Assembly: GCA_964423425.1 (NCBI GenBank)
Contig: CAYRES010000004.1
Span: forward strand, 1 to 64,000
Direction of reading: 5' to 3'
DNA from: CAYRES01 sp964423425
Lineage (GTDB): Bacteria > Actinomycetota > Thermoleophilia > RBG-16-64-13
DNA: 64,000 bases
How positions within the stretch are numbered: position 1 is the stretch's first letter; every line of letters starts with the position of its first letter. The translations under genes and the position numbers were made by a program. The notes beneath the pieces were generated by a model, which saw nothing but the letters and a program-made list of their open reading frames with translations, was not told where the DNA came from and did no database searches. Of the stretch, positions 42,765-51,069 are shown in pieces.

Positions 42765-43958
42765 ATGAGCCTGGTGCTCATGCTGAGCTTCTTTGCGGTC
42801 GCCGTCATGCAAATGGCCGTTCCGGTGACGGCGTCTCTTCTGCGCGACGTGAACGGTCTCACCGCAGGCCAGGTAGGTCTGCTCATGTCGGCGTACCTTC
42901 TCTCGTACGGCCCGGGGCAGATGCTCTCGGGTTGGTTGCCTGTGAGAGTGGGGGGTAGGGTGGTCGTCTGGGGCCTGCTCATTGTCGCGGCGGCGGCCGT
43001 ACCGTTCATCCTGGGTTGGCCGTTCGGGGCTCTGCTCGGTGCGCGCTTCCTGCAGGGTATCGGCGCGGGTGCGACCTTCCCGGCGGCCGGCTATCTCATG
43101 AACGTATACCTACCCCCCGAAAAGCTCAGCCGGGGCTGGTCATCGTATGCTGCCGGAGCGGCCATGGGCAACCTGTTCGCCCTCTTGGGTCTGGCCCGTG
43201 TGGGGCAACTGGGGGGTCTTGCGGGTGCATTCCTCGTGGGTGGCGGAGTCGTCCTTCTCTCCGCCGCGGCGGCCTGGGCGCAGCCGGCGGTAAGGGCCCG
43301 TCCGAATGACTCTCCGCACGAGGAGCTCCCCCTGGGCATGTGGGCTGCGGTGCGCTTCCTGTTCGCCAAGCCCGAAGTCAGGCTTCTCGCGGTGGTCAAC
43401 ATCAGCGTGGTCACCCTCTCGGTGGTCACACTGACGTGGACGGCTGAGTTCTTGCGCGAGTATCATGGAGCTTCGGTGGCGCTGGCCACCGCTATCACTG
43501 CGGGCTATGCGGCGGCCCAGCTCATTGGAGCCCCCACCTCTGCTCTGCTGCTGAGGCGTCTGGGGCGGCTGACGTTGCTTCTTGTCATGCTGATCGGGAT
43601 GGTGCTGGCAGGAACAGCTCTTGCTCTCTCGCGCAGTTCGGTGGGCGCCTTCGTGAGTGTCTTTCTCATGGGCTTCTTCATGCTGGGGTCGTTCACGCCC
43701 AGCTTCGCGCTCATCCCGGAGTACGTACCGGCCCGGCTGGCCGGGATGGCCAGCGGGGTGTTGAACGGCATTGCCTTCGTGGGAGCCCTGGCGGGCCCCT
43801 GGGTGTTCGGGCTCATATTGGACGTGGGGTGGGGTTACCGGGTCGGATACGGAGCGTTCACGCTGTTGTCGGGGAGCGGTGTTCTGGCCGTCCTCAGTCT
43901 CGTCCGGAGGGCCCGGCATGGCACCATACCGGCGCTCCAAGAGCAGGGAACGGTCTAG
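42765..43958 (+). CDS. Major facilitator superfamily transporter
   Basis: A 397-residue membrane protein with twelve predicted helices. The cytoplasmic-loop motif S-G-W-L-P-V-R-V-G-G-R follows helix 2 near residue 58, and Q-G-I-G-A-G-A-T-F-P-A-A-G lies in helix 4, as in nitrate/organic-anion MFS carriers. ATG 42765 has GGAGG 8 nt upstream. It is 70 nt after the RdhA-like gene and 18 nt before the LLM oxidoreductase, so the three may form one operon that imports and transforms a compound. Confidence 0.88.
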   Translation: MSLVLMLSFFAVAVMQMAVPVTASLLRDVNGLTAGQVGLLMSAYLLSYGPGQMLSGWLPVRVGGRVVVWGLLIVAAAAVPFILGWPFGALLGARFLQGIGAGATFPAAGYLMNVYLPPEKLSRGWSSYAAGAAMGNLFALLGLARVGQLGGLAGAFLVGGGVVLLSAAAAWAQPAVRARPNDSPHEELPLGMWAAVRFLFAKPEVRLLAVVNISVVTLSVVTLTWTAEFLREYHGASVALATAITAGYAAAQLIGAPTSALLLRRLGRLTLLLVMLIGMVLAGTALALSRSSVGAFVSVFLMGFFMLGSFTPSFALIPEYVPARLAGMASGVLNGIAFVGALAGPWVFGLILDVGWGYRVGYGAFTLLSGSGVLAVLSLVRRARHGTIPALQEQGTV

Positions 43959-43976
43959 TCACGAGGAGGGGATATC

Positions 43977-44987
43977 TTGACCAGTTTTGGAATACGATTC
44001 ATTGACCACTTGGCTCCGGCGTCCACCATTCTGGACTGGGTGGAGTTCGCCGACGACAAGGGCTTCGAGTACGTCTGGTTTCCACACGACACCTTCTGTA
44101 AGAGTACGTGGGCGATGACCTGCGCAGCGGCACAGCGCACCCGCCGCATGAAGATCGGTTCGATCGGTACGAATCCCTACACCTTCGATCCATGCGAGAT
44201 CGCTACCTATGCGGCCACGTTGGACGAACTCTCAGAAGGGCGGGCGGTCCTCGGTCTCGGGCTGCACACGAGCGACATGTTGGCTTGGGTGGGCATAGAG
44301 GCAACCGATGTGATAGGCGCCACCAGTGAGGCGGTGGAGTTGATTCGCGGTCTCCTGAGGGGCGAGGTGATGGAGTACCGCGGCAAGCAGTTCCAGTGGA
44401 CCGACCAGGCATACCTGCGCTTCAAGCCCTTTCGCGAGAGGATACCGATATATGGGTGTGCCTTCGGTGCGGACTACCTGGCGATGACGGGAGAGGTGTG
44501 CGAAGGCAGCCTGCCCATGATCACCCCTCCGGAGTCGGCTCCCCGCATGGTGGCGCACATACAGCGGGGTATCGAGCGCGCGGGCCGGCGGCCCCAGGAA
44601 GTTGACATCGCCGGCTGTGCCTGGCTTTCGCTCTCCGACGATGGTGCCACGGCCGATGCTGTCATGCGCAAGATGGTCTCGTACTTCGGGGCCTACCTGG
44701 AGGAGGAGGCGCTCCGCACGGTGGGCTTGAGCGTCTCTTCTTTTGATGAGATCAAGTCCCTCATCGACTCGGGTCGCTACCACGATGCGGCCGAGGCGGT
44801 GACGCCTGAGATGCTGCGGTTGGGCATCTCCGGCACCCCGCACCAGGTGATCGAGCGAATCGAGGAGTTGGAGGAGGCCGGTATCACCCAGGTTTGCCTG
44901 GGAGGGCCCCTCGGACCCGATCCCCGAAAGGCCATAGAGCTTCTCGGAGCCAAGGTGCTGCCGCACTTCGCCGCCCGCACGGGCTGA
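43977..44987 (+). CDS. LLM-class flavin-dependent oxidoreductase (F420- or FMN-dependent)
   Basis: A 336-residue TIM-barrel protein of the luciferase-like family. F-E-Y-V-W-F-P-H-D near residue 31, T-N-P-Y near 66, L-S-E-G-R-A-V-L-G-L-G near 85 and the late I-S-G-T-P-H-Q-V-I-E-R-I-E near 281 match the 5,10-methylene-tetrahydromethanopterin-reductase-like subgroup, many of which use F420. TTG 43977 is preceded by GAGGAGGGGA. The next gene starts 7 nt after its stop. Confidence 0.88.
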   Translation: MTSFGIRFIDHLAPASTILDWVEFADDKGFEYVWFPHDTFCKSTWAMTCAAAQRTRRMKIGSIGTNPYTFDPCEIATYAATLDELSEGRAVLGLGLHTSDMLAWVGIEATDVIGATSEAVELIRGLLRGEVMEYRGKQFQWTDQAYLRFKPFRERIPIYGCAFGADYLAMTGEVCEGSLPMITPPESAPRMVAHIQRGIERAGRRPQEVDIAGCAWLSLSDDGATADAVMRKMVSYFGAYLEEEALRTVGLSVSSFDEIKSLIDSGRYHDAAEAVTPEMLRLGISGTPHQVIERIEELEEAGITQVCLGGPLGPDPRKAIELLGAKVLPHFAARTG

Positions 44988-44993
44988 GCTGGG

Positions 44994-46025
44994 ATGGACC
45001 ATTCACCTCCTGGAGCCCGTACGGCGGGCGCCGTCGCGGTCACCCTGCTTTTCTGGGGGTCTGCGTTCGCTGCCATCAAGGCAGGTTTGGACTCGTTTGG
45101 ACCCGGCCAGGTTGCGTTGGGGCGCTTTCTGGTGGCTTCCGCCGCCCTCGGTTTCTACGCCTTTTCCGGACGGGTGCGTGTTCCCGCCTTGCGCGATGTG
45201 CCTGCGCTCGTCCTGATCGGGTTCCTCGGGGTGACTGTCTACCATGTGGGCATCAGCTTCGGCCAGGTATCGGTATCTGCCGGAGCCACGAGCATCATCG
45301 TGTCGACAAACCCCATCTTCACGGCGCTCTTGGCCACGTTCTTCCTGAAGGAGAGGCTACGGGTGTGGGGCTGGGTGGGAGTGGGCTTGAGCTTCTTCGG
45401 CTCGACGCTCGTGGCTTTCGGGGAGGGTGGAGGCACGGGATTCAACCCGTATGCACTCTTCATCGTGATGGCTGCCGTGGCCACGGCCATCTCTTTCGTC
45501 ATCCAGAAGCCCTACCTGCGTAGGTACAGGGCCATCGAGATGACCACCTACACCATCTGGGTGGGCACCGCCTTCATGCTGGTGTTCCTCCCGGGCTTGG
45601 TGCGGCAGGTGCCGCAGGCCTCAATGGAATCACTTCTCGCGCTGGTGTACCTGGGCCTCTTCCCGGCCGCGCTTGCGTACATCACCTGGACGTATGCTCT
45701 CGCCCGTACGCCGGCGTCGGTGTTGACCACATATCTTTACGTGATTCCCCTGCTCGGCATCTTCTTCGCCTGGTTGTGGCGGGGAGAGGTACCGGTGCTG
45801 TTGTCGATTGGAGGCGGGGTACTGGCGCTTGCCGGAGTGGCTCTCGTGAACACCAAGGGCAGGGACAGGCCTGCCCTCGTACCCCCCGAGGCCGTGCCCG
45901 GGGCGGTGGTCAACGGGGCGGTGGACGACGGAGAGAACGGGAAGCCGTTCAATGAACGGGTCGACCGCAGAGGCGAGAGAGGAGACTTCGAAAGTCCTCG
46001 AGAGGACGAGCTCCGCTCACCTTGA
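44994..46025 (+). CDS. EamA/DMT-family transporter
   Basis: A 343-residue membrane protein with ten helices in two EamA repeats (first L-L-F-W-G-S-A-F-A-A-I-K near residue 18; second G-W-V-G-V-G-L-S-F-F-G near 122). DMT proteins export amino acids or other metabolites. A long hydrophilic C-terminal tail (after V-N-T-K-G-R) overlaps by 77 nt, tail to tail, the end of the selenoprotein gene on the other strand. Confidence 0.9.
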   Translation: MDHSPPGARTAGAVAVTLLFWGSAFAAIKAGLDSFGPGQVALGRFLVASAALGFYAFSGRVRVPALRDVPALVLIGFLGVTVYHVGISFGQVSVSAGATSIIVSTNPIFTALLATFFLKERLRVWGWVGVGLSFFGSTLVAFGEGGGTGFNPYALFIVMAAVATAISFVIQKPYLRRYRAIEMTTYTIWVGTAFMLVFLPGLVRQVPQASMESLLALVYLGLFPAALAYITWTYALARTPASVLTTYLYVIPLLGIFFAWLWRGEVPVLLSIGGGVLALAGVALVNTKGRDRPALVPPEAVPGAVVNGAVDDGENGKPFNERVDRRGERGDFESPREDELRSP

Positions 46026-46575
46026 GGGGCTGGGAGTGATCCGGAGGCATGAAGAGGAACAAGGGTATGCCCGTGAGCCCCAGCAGGCGTGCTTCCTCCC
46101 GGGCCTGCTGCAACCGGGGGTGGTAGCGGCCGGACGTCACGGCCTCGGTCATGCCTTCTGGTTCGAGTCCCGCTTGGGCGGCAAGCGTGCGCAGGACATC
46201 GAGATCGCCTATATCGGCCGAGTCGGAGAAGTATGCGTTGAAGAGCAGGGAGTGGAGCTCTTCGAACCGCCCATGGTCACGGGCGTACTCGGCGGCGTAG
46301 AGGGCGGCCCGCGTATTCGGCATGCGGGGCGCCGGCTTGATCACGAAGCCGAACTCCTGAGCCCGGGCGGCTATGGCGTCGTACATGCGCGATACGTCGA
46401 CTCCGGGCAGGTGATCGGGCAGCGACATGCCTTCCGGAGGCGTCTCCGGGTGAAGCTCGAAGCCCACCCATTCGACTTCCAGTGGAAACTCGGTTGCCAG
46501 ACGGTCGGCAAGACCCTTGCCGATGAGGCAGAAGGGTCACATGTAGTCGGAGAATATGCGCACCTCGATGGCCAC
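45949..46575 (-). CDS. Selenocysteine-containing DsbA/FrnE-like thiol oxidoreductase
   Basis: Read with UGA as Sec this is a 208-residue DsbA-fold protein (2-hydroxychromene isomerase/FrnE type) beginning V-A-I-E-V-R-I-F-S-D-Y-M-Sec-P-F-C. The in-frame TGA (46539-46537) falls exactly on the first cysteine of the usual C-P-F-C redox motif, giving Sec13 and Cys16. Family sequence continues without a frame change on both sides (G-F-E-L-H-P-E-T-P near 40; G-L-T-G-I-P-L-F-L near 168). GGGGAGG lies 7 nt before GTG 46575. A SECIS-like hairpin follows the UGA. It likely acts as a cytoplasmic thiol-disulfide reductase or isomerase. A nonsense mutation is the alternative reading. Confidence 0.88.
46506..46522 (-). 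promoter_or_regulatory. Bacterial SECIS-like hairpin
   Basis: On the minus strand a 7-bp perfect stem CGGCAAG/CTTGCCG carries the loop GGT. The stem begins 14 nt and the loop 21 nt after the UGA, matching the position and G-first apical loop of known bacterial SECIS elements that recruit SelB. Confidence 0.82.
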
Positions 46576-46658
46576 AGTTGTGCCTCCCCACTTCGAGTAC
46601 TATGGGGCTGAGTGTTCCCAGGAGTCCGCTGCCGAAAACAACCAGGATGAGGTGAGAA

Positions 46659-47027
46659 TTGGCTACTCCGAGCGCCTATGCCGCTCACGGTCGGGGAGCA
46701 CTGAGCTGTGTCCTGTGCGCCCGGCTGGCTCAAGGTGAGGAGCTACTGGGGAACGAGGCTGCCGCGGTTCTCGCGGATGCGCCTGCGCGTGGAGGTATCC
46801 AGCGTCTCATGGTGGTTCCCCGCAGGCACGTCGACCTGCTCGTTGCCCTCTCGAGCGAGGAGGCCTGTTCGCTATACGGACTCGTGGACGAACTGCGGTC
46901 GGCACCTGGTTATGAGAGCCGCCCTCTCGCCTATGACATGACTGCGCTTGAAGGCAGCGGCACCGATGGCTCATGCGGCCACGCCTGCGTCGAGCTTCGG
47001 GCTCGCTTCCACACCCAGACCCGATGA
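46659..47027 (+). CDS. Degenerate HIT-like protein
   Basis: A 122-residue protein with the outline of a histidine-triad hydrolase: C-V-L-C near residue 17, A-P-A-R-G-G-I-Q-R-L-M-V-V-P-R-R-H-V near 41-58. The catalytic H-x-H-x-H is replaced by H-A-C-V-E, so two of three histidines are lost. It may bind nucleotides without hydrolysis, or be decaying. TTG 46659 follows GAGGTGA. It is divergent from the selenoprotein gene with an 83-bp gap. Confidence 0.55.
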   Translation: MATPSAYAAHGRGALSCVLCARLAQGEELLGNEAAAVLADAPARGGIQRLMVVPRRHVDLLVALSSEEACSLYGLVDELRSAPGYESRPLAYDMTALEGSGTDGSCGHACVELRARFHTQTR

Positions 47028-47114
47028 CGTTTTCCGTCCCCACTCTTGCCTACAATTCTCTGCGGGCCGCCCATACACCATGGCGGCGGTTGGTCTCGAA
47101 GAGGAGGCAGGAAG

Positions 47115-47390
47115 ATGACGCTCAGGCACCGGATAGGCTGGTCCGCACTGGCTGCGGTGATTGTGGTGGCGATGCTCTCACTGGCGAGCACGCTCTCCGT
47201 CGAGGAGTCCGCTGAGGAACGGCCGGGCCCGTACGTAGCCTACCTGTCTCGCACATACGTTGCACCGTGGTTGGGGCAGGAGGCGGAGTCGGTCGCGTCC
47301 GTATGGTGGTTGCCGGGCCGACTCAACGATGTCGCCGTCGGCGGACAGCTGTTCAGCTGTTCCGTGCCACCGCCCGTTGGTATATGGTAG
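47115..47390 (+). CDS. Small exported or membrane-anchored hypothetical protein
   Basis: A 91-residue protein with an N-terminal hydrophobic segment (W-S-A-L-A-A-V-I-V-V-A-M-L-S-L-A) after a short basic start, fitting a signal anchor or signal peptide. The rest is short and without recognisable domain. GAGGAGG lies 7 nt before ATG 47115, and a TACAAT box lies at 47051. I do not recognise the family. Confidence 0.5.
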   Translation: MTLRHRIGWSALAAVIVVAMLSLASTLSVEESAEERPGPYVAYLSRTYVAPWLGQEAESVASVWWLPGRLNDVAVGGQLFSCSVPPPVGIW

Positions 47391-47435
47391 TAGACGAGCG
47401 GAGCCGGGTTCTCTCGTGCGGAGGTCCGATCGGAG

Positions 47436-48230
47436 ATGGCGGAGTGGTTCGAAGTGGTGAGCCTTGAGGTCGGGCTGTGGGCTCTTGTCGAACCGCATGC
47501 CGATTCGGTCACATCCTATCTTGTCGAGGGCAGCGAAAGGGCGGTGCTCGTCGACACCGGTCTGGGTATCGGAGATATGAGGGCCGCGGTCGAGGAACTC
47601 ACCGACCGCCCGATCCTCGTGGTCAATACGCACGCCCACTACGATCACATCGGGGGCAATCGCCTGTTTGAAGAGGTGGGTACTCATCCCGATGCAGCAC
47701 CCATGGTGGAAAGAGGTGTCCCGGCCGACCGGCTCTCCTGGCTGGTCGATCCGGGGTCCTTTCTAGCGGAGCTACCCCCAGGTTTCGTGAGCGAGGCCTT
47801 CAACATACCGCCTGGGTCGGTGACTCATCTGTACGACGAAGGCGACGAGATCGGACTGGGCGATCGATCGCTCCGGGTGCTCCATACTCCGGGCCATGCA
47901 GCGGGCTGCATCTCGCTCTTCGACTCCTCTCGGCGCGTGCTCTTCTCCGGCGACGTGGTGTATCCGGGCAATCTCTTCGTCTGTTTTCCGGATTCGGATT
48001 TCGACGAGTACTGCGCAAGTATTCAGCGGATGGCCGCGCTTTCGTCGCAGGTGAGGCTTCTGTTACCGGGCCATGGACCATTCCCGCTCCCGTTGGATCT
48101 CGTACGGAGGCTCAACGACTGGCTCCATGCGGTTGTTGCCGGGCAGGTCTCCTCGAGCGTCTCCTCTTCTCCCTGGGGCACCGTACGGGTGTACGAAGGC
48201 CCGGATTTCAACCTACTGCTTCACCTCTGA
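47436..48230 (+). CDS. Metallo-beta-lactamase-fold hydrolase
   Basis: A 264-residue MBL-fold protein. The metal site is complete: T-H-A-H-Y-D-H-I-G-G near residue 69, H-T-P-G-H-A-A-G near 149, S-G-D-V-V-Y near 170 and L-P-G-H-G-P near 210. This is the glyoxalase II/quorum-lactonase-like group; substrate unknown. GGAGGT lies 10 nt before ATG 47436. It stands alone between unrelated small genes. Confidence 0.88.
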   Translation: MAEWFEVVSLEVGLWALVEPHADSVTSYLVEGSERAVLVDTGLGIGDMRAAVEELTDRPILVVNTHAHYDHIGGNRLFEEVGTHPDAAPMVERGVPADRLSWLVDPGSFLAELPPGFVSEAFNIPPGSVTHLYDEGDEIGLGDRSLRVLHTPGHAAGCISLFDSSRRVLFSGDVVYPGNLFVCFPDSDFDEYCASIQRMAALSSQVRLLLPGHGPFPLPLDLVRRLNDWLHAVVAGQVSSSVSSSPWGTVRVYEGPDFNLLLHL

Positions 48231-48330
48231 GCGAGAAGCGATTCGCCCGGACGGCGTGGGGGTGAGTGACCATGTACCCGCAGCCTTGAAGACACCATGG
48301 GCATGAGATGCTGGGGCCCCGCCGTGTGCC

Positions 48331-48359
48331 TTCAAAGAGGCCCGGCTCACGTGTAGTAT
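48331..48359 (+). promoter_or_regulatory. Possible promoter of the DUF6485 gene
   Basis: TTCAAA (48331-48336), 17-nt spacer, TAGTAT (48354-48359), about 70 nt ahead of the start codon. Confidence 0.4.
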
Positions 48360-48431
48360 GGCGGAGCAAGGGCCGACGGGCCCGCACGGGGCTTCGATGT
48401 CCGCCGTTCACCTTCGCAAGGAGGCGCTACG

Positions 48432-48635
48432 ATGGAATGCAAACGCGAAGAGAATCTCGAAACCTGCGCCTGTTCCTATGGTTCGTGCAGCAGGAGGGGT
48501 ATCTGCTGTGAATGCATAGCCTACCATCTGAAGAGCAGGCAGCTTCCGGGTTGCTGTTTCAGCCCCGAAGCCGAGCTCACCTACGACCGGTCTTTCGAGC
48601 ACTTCGCGCGACTGGTTCGGGAGGGTAAGGTCTAG
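48432..48635 (+). CDS. DUF6485 family Cys-rich small protein
   Basis: A 67-residue protein with eight cysteines: M-E-C-K, T-C-A-C-S-Y-G-S-C-S-R-R-G-I-C-C-E-C-I-A-Y-H near 12-32, and P-G-C-C-F near 40, then T-Y-D-R-S near 50. This spacing is that of DUF6485 proteins of anaerobes, which probably bind a metal or Fe-S cluster; no function is known. AAGGAGG precedes ATG 48432. Confidence 0.82.
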   Translation: MECKREENLETCACSYGSCSRRGICCECIAYHLKSRQLPGCCFSPEAELTYDRSFEHFARLVREGKV

Positions 48636-48685
48636 GGGGCTACCTTGGCACATGGCCTTTGTGCCACTCGATGCAGGAGGGTGTG

Positions 48686-50014
48686 GTGGTCGAGTCCTTG
48701 CTCGTCGCGGTGCTGGTGCTTCTTGCGGTGGTGGCCGTACTGGTAGCCACTTTGCTCTATCGTCAGAGAGGCGGTGGAGTAGGGGCGATGGTTGCGCCCC
48801 ACGTCAAAGCAGTGGCGGATGGGCAGCGACGGCTGGAGGAACTGCTGCGGGAGGATGCGGTCCGCCGTCGCGAAGGAGAGGCGCGGGAGGCGGCGAGGCT
48901 CCGGCACGATACGGCCGAATCCGTGCGAGGTATGGGCGACTCCGTGGTGAATGTCATGGCGCGGCTCGGCGAGCAGCAGCAGGCCCAGATCTCCGCCATC
49001 GACGCTCGTCTCGCTTCCCTCACCCGCGTGAACGATGCCAGGCTGGAAGCGCTCCGTGGGGTGGTCGATACCAGGCTGCGTGAGCTGCAGGAGGAGAACG
49101 GCATGCGCCTCGACGAGATGAGGCGTACGGTGGACGAACGCCTGGAATCGAGTCTGGAACGCCGCCTGGGTGATTCGTTCCAGCAGGTCAGCGAGCGCCT
49201 CGAAGCCGTACACAAAGGTCTTGGGGAGATGCAGGCTCTCGCCCAAGGAGTGGGCGATCTCAAGCGCGTACTGACCAATGTGAAGACCAGAGGCACGTGG
49301 GGCGAGGTTCAGCTCGGGGGACTACTTGAACAAGTACTTGCACCCGAGCAATATGTGGCCAACGCCTGCTGTGTGCCACACAGTTCGGAACGGGTGGAAT
49401 ACGCGGTTCGTCTTCCCGGGAGGGGCAATGGGCAGGCTGAGTGTGTGCTCCTCCCCATCGACGCGAAGTTCCCTCTCGAGGACTACGAGCGGCTGGTGGA
49501 AGCGCGTTCCGCCGATGATCGCTCCACTGCCGAGCAGGCAGCGAGGCAGCTGGAGTCCCGGGTGAGGAAGGCGGCGAAGGACATCAGATCCAAGTACGTG
49601 AATCCTCCCCACACGACCGACTTCGCGATTATGTTTCTGCCCACGGAGGGGCTCTTCGCCGAAGTATTGGGGCGGCCCGGTCTCTCCGATGCCCTCCAGC
49701 ACGACCACAGGGTGGTGGTGGCCGGTCCCACCACGTTGGCGGCTCTTCTCAACAGCCTGCACGTGGGTTTCCGGAGCGTGGCCATCGAGCGTCGCTCCAG
49801 CGAGGTATGGGAATTGTTGGGTGCGGTCAAGACTGAGTTTGCCCGATTCGGAGAGATGCTGGCGAAGGTCCAGCAGAGGCTGCACCAAGCTACCGAGAGC
49901 GTCGACCGGGCCACCAAGGCCACACGGTCGATCGAGCGTAGGCTGAGGGATGTAGAGGAGTCACCGGTGAGGGTGGACGGAGTGCACGTGCTCGACGATG
50001 ATGGAGCACAGTGA
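48686..50014 (+). CDS. rmuC: DNA recombination protein RmuC
   Basis: A 442-residue RmuC. An N-terminal membrane helix (L-L-V-A-V-L-V-L-L-A-V-V) is followed by a long coiled coil (about 40-190) and the nuclease-like domain, with T-R-G-T-W-G-E near 206, P-I-D-A-K-F-P near 262 and F-L-P-T-E near 325. RmuC limits inversions between short repeats. GTG 48686 is preferred because AGGAGG is 5 nt upstream. Confidence 0.92.
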   Translation: MVESLLVAVLVLLAVVAVLVATLLYRQRGGGVGAMVAPHVKAVADGQRRLEELLREDAVRRREGEAREAARLRHDTAESVRGMGDSVVNVMARLGEQQQAQISAIDARLASLTRVNDARLEALRGVVDTRLRELQEENGMRLDEMRRTVDERLESSLERRLGDSFQQVSERLEAVHKGLGEMQALAQGVGDLKRVLTNVKTRGTWGEVQLGGLLEQVLAPEQYVANACCVPHSSERVEYAVRLPGRGNGQAECVLLPIDAKFPLEDYERLVEARSADDRSTAEQAARQLESRVRKAAKDIRSKYVNPPHTTDFAIMFLPTEGLFAEVLGRPGLSDALQHDHRVVVAGPTTLAALLNSLHVGFRSVAIERRSSEVWELLGAVKTEFARFGEMLAKVQQRLHQATESVDRATKATRSIERRLRDVEESPVRVDGVHVLDDDGAQ

Positions 50015-50225
50015 CGGGGCAGAGAGTCGGGTTACCGGTAATGATGAAGTCGGCCTCCTCTTGCAGCCGCGAGGCCGGAGTTCTTCCGCTGATGAGTCCT
50101 TCGGCCCGGTTCGGACGGATGGAGGGAGGGTAGAAGGACAGGAGAGGCAGAGCACGGTTGGCCGCGTGCGGTTGTGGCCGGCGTAGGGTTGTGTCTCGTG
50201 AAGCAGCACGACTCAAGGAGGGATT

Positions 50226-50459
50226 GTGAAGCTGGAGAGTCTCAAGAACAAGCGCTGGGAGGACTTCACCGGCACCCAGAAGATTCTGCTCATGGTGGGT
50301 GTCTCTCTGCAGGTGAGCCTCTTGGTCTCGGCCTTATGGGATATCGCTCGCCGGCCGAAGGAGAAGGTGAGAGGCAGCAAGGTCATGTGGACGGGGCTGG
50401 CTTTTGTCAACTACGTCGGTCCGGCGGCCTACTTTATTATCGGCCGGCGACGCGACTGA
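50226..50459 (+). CDS. Small PLDc_N-domain membrane protein
   Basis: A 77-residue protein with two hydrophobic helices (I-L-L-M-V-G-V-S-L-Q-V near 19 and F-V-N-Y-V-G-P-A-A-Y-F near 59) ending in I-I-G-R-R. This matches the stand-alone PLDc_N domain (cardiolipin-synthase N-terminal segment), common in actinobacteria; its role is unknown. GTG 50226 follows AAGGAGGG. The next small membrane protein starts 44 nt downstream. Confidence 0.78.
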   Translation: MKLESLKNKRWEDFTGTQKILLMVGVSLQVSLLVSALWDIARRPKEKVRGSKVMWTGLAFVNYVGPAAYFIIGRRRD

Positions 50460-50503
50460 GATGGTGAGGACGGCGTACATACTCGACGCACGAGGAGGGC
50501 GAC

Positions 50504-50959
50504 ATGAACAAGGACGACAAAGGTCTGCCGGAAGTGAAGCTCGGTGCCACGGTGGAGCATGCCAAGGACAAGGTGCAGGACCAGCTTCATCACGCTCTCG
50601 ACCAGGCCAAGTCAACGGCCGCTCAGGTGACTGCCGGTGAGGCGCAGGCGAAGGTGCGCGAAGAGCTGAAGAAGCGTGCCCAGAAGGCCAGTGGTCCGGT
50701 GGGCGAGGCGGCTGACAGTCTGCGGGGAGTTGCCGATACCTTGCGCGGCAAAGAGGTGGAGGAAGCAGCCAAGATCGTGGATCAGGCGGCGGACCGCCTC
50801 ATGGGCATCGGTGAGTACTTGAGCTCACTCGGTCTCGACAAGACTGCACAGCCACCGAGAAAGACGGCGGTATCGTGGTGGCCTTTCGCACTCGTGGGAG
50901 CGGTCATCGGCGTGGTATTCGCCCTGCGGTGGCTCAAGCCTTCAGGCGAGGACCACTAG
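50504..50959 (+). CDS. Helical protein with C-terminal membrane anchor
   Basis: A 151-residue protein with long charged amphipathic helices rich in Ala, Glu and Lys (residues 10-105, coiled-coil-like) and one C-terminal membrane span (W-W-P-F-A-L-V-G-A-V-I-G-V-V-F). I do not recognise a named family; the pattern resembles stress-related tail-anchored proteins. Probably co-transcribed with the PLDc_N protein and closed by two hairpins. Confidence 0.72.
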   Translation: MNKDDKGLPEVKLGATVEHAKDKVQDQLHHALDQAKSTAAQVTAGEAQAKVREELKKRAQKASGPVGEAADSLRGVADTLRGKEVEEAAKIVDQAADRLMGIGEYLSSLGLDKTAQPPRKTAVSWWPFALVGAVIGVVFALRWLKPSGEDH

Positions 50960-50984
50960 GTTTCTCCAGAGGAGACATGGGCCC

Positions 50985-51014
50985 CTGACGGCGGGGCGGC
51001 AGCCCCGCCGTCAG
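50985..51014. terminator. First of two tandem hairpin terminators
   Basis: A perfect 13-bp stem (50985-50997 with 51002-51014) with loop GGCA between convergent genes. Confidence 0.8.
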
Positions 51015-51020
51015 AAATGT

Positions 51021-51058
51021 GGTGTGCTCCCCGCGGCGCAGGCTGCGGGGAGCACACC
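51021..51058. terminator. Second of two tandem hairpin terminators
   Basis: A perfect 14-bp stem (51021-51034 with 51045-51058) and a 10-nt loop, immediately after the ferritin stop on the minus strand. Confidence 0.8.
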
Positions 51059-51069
51059 AACAGCGAGCG

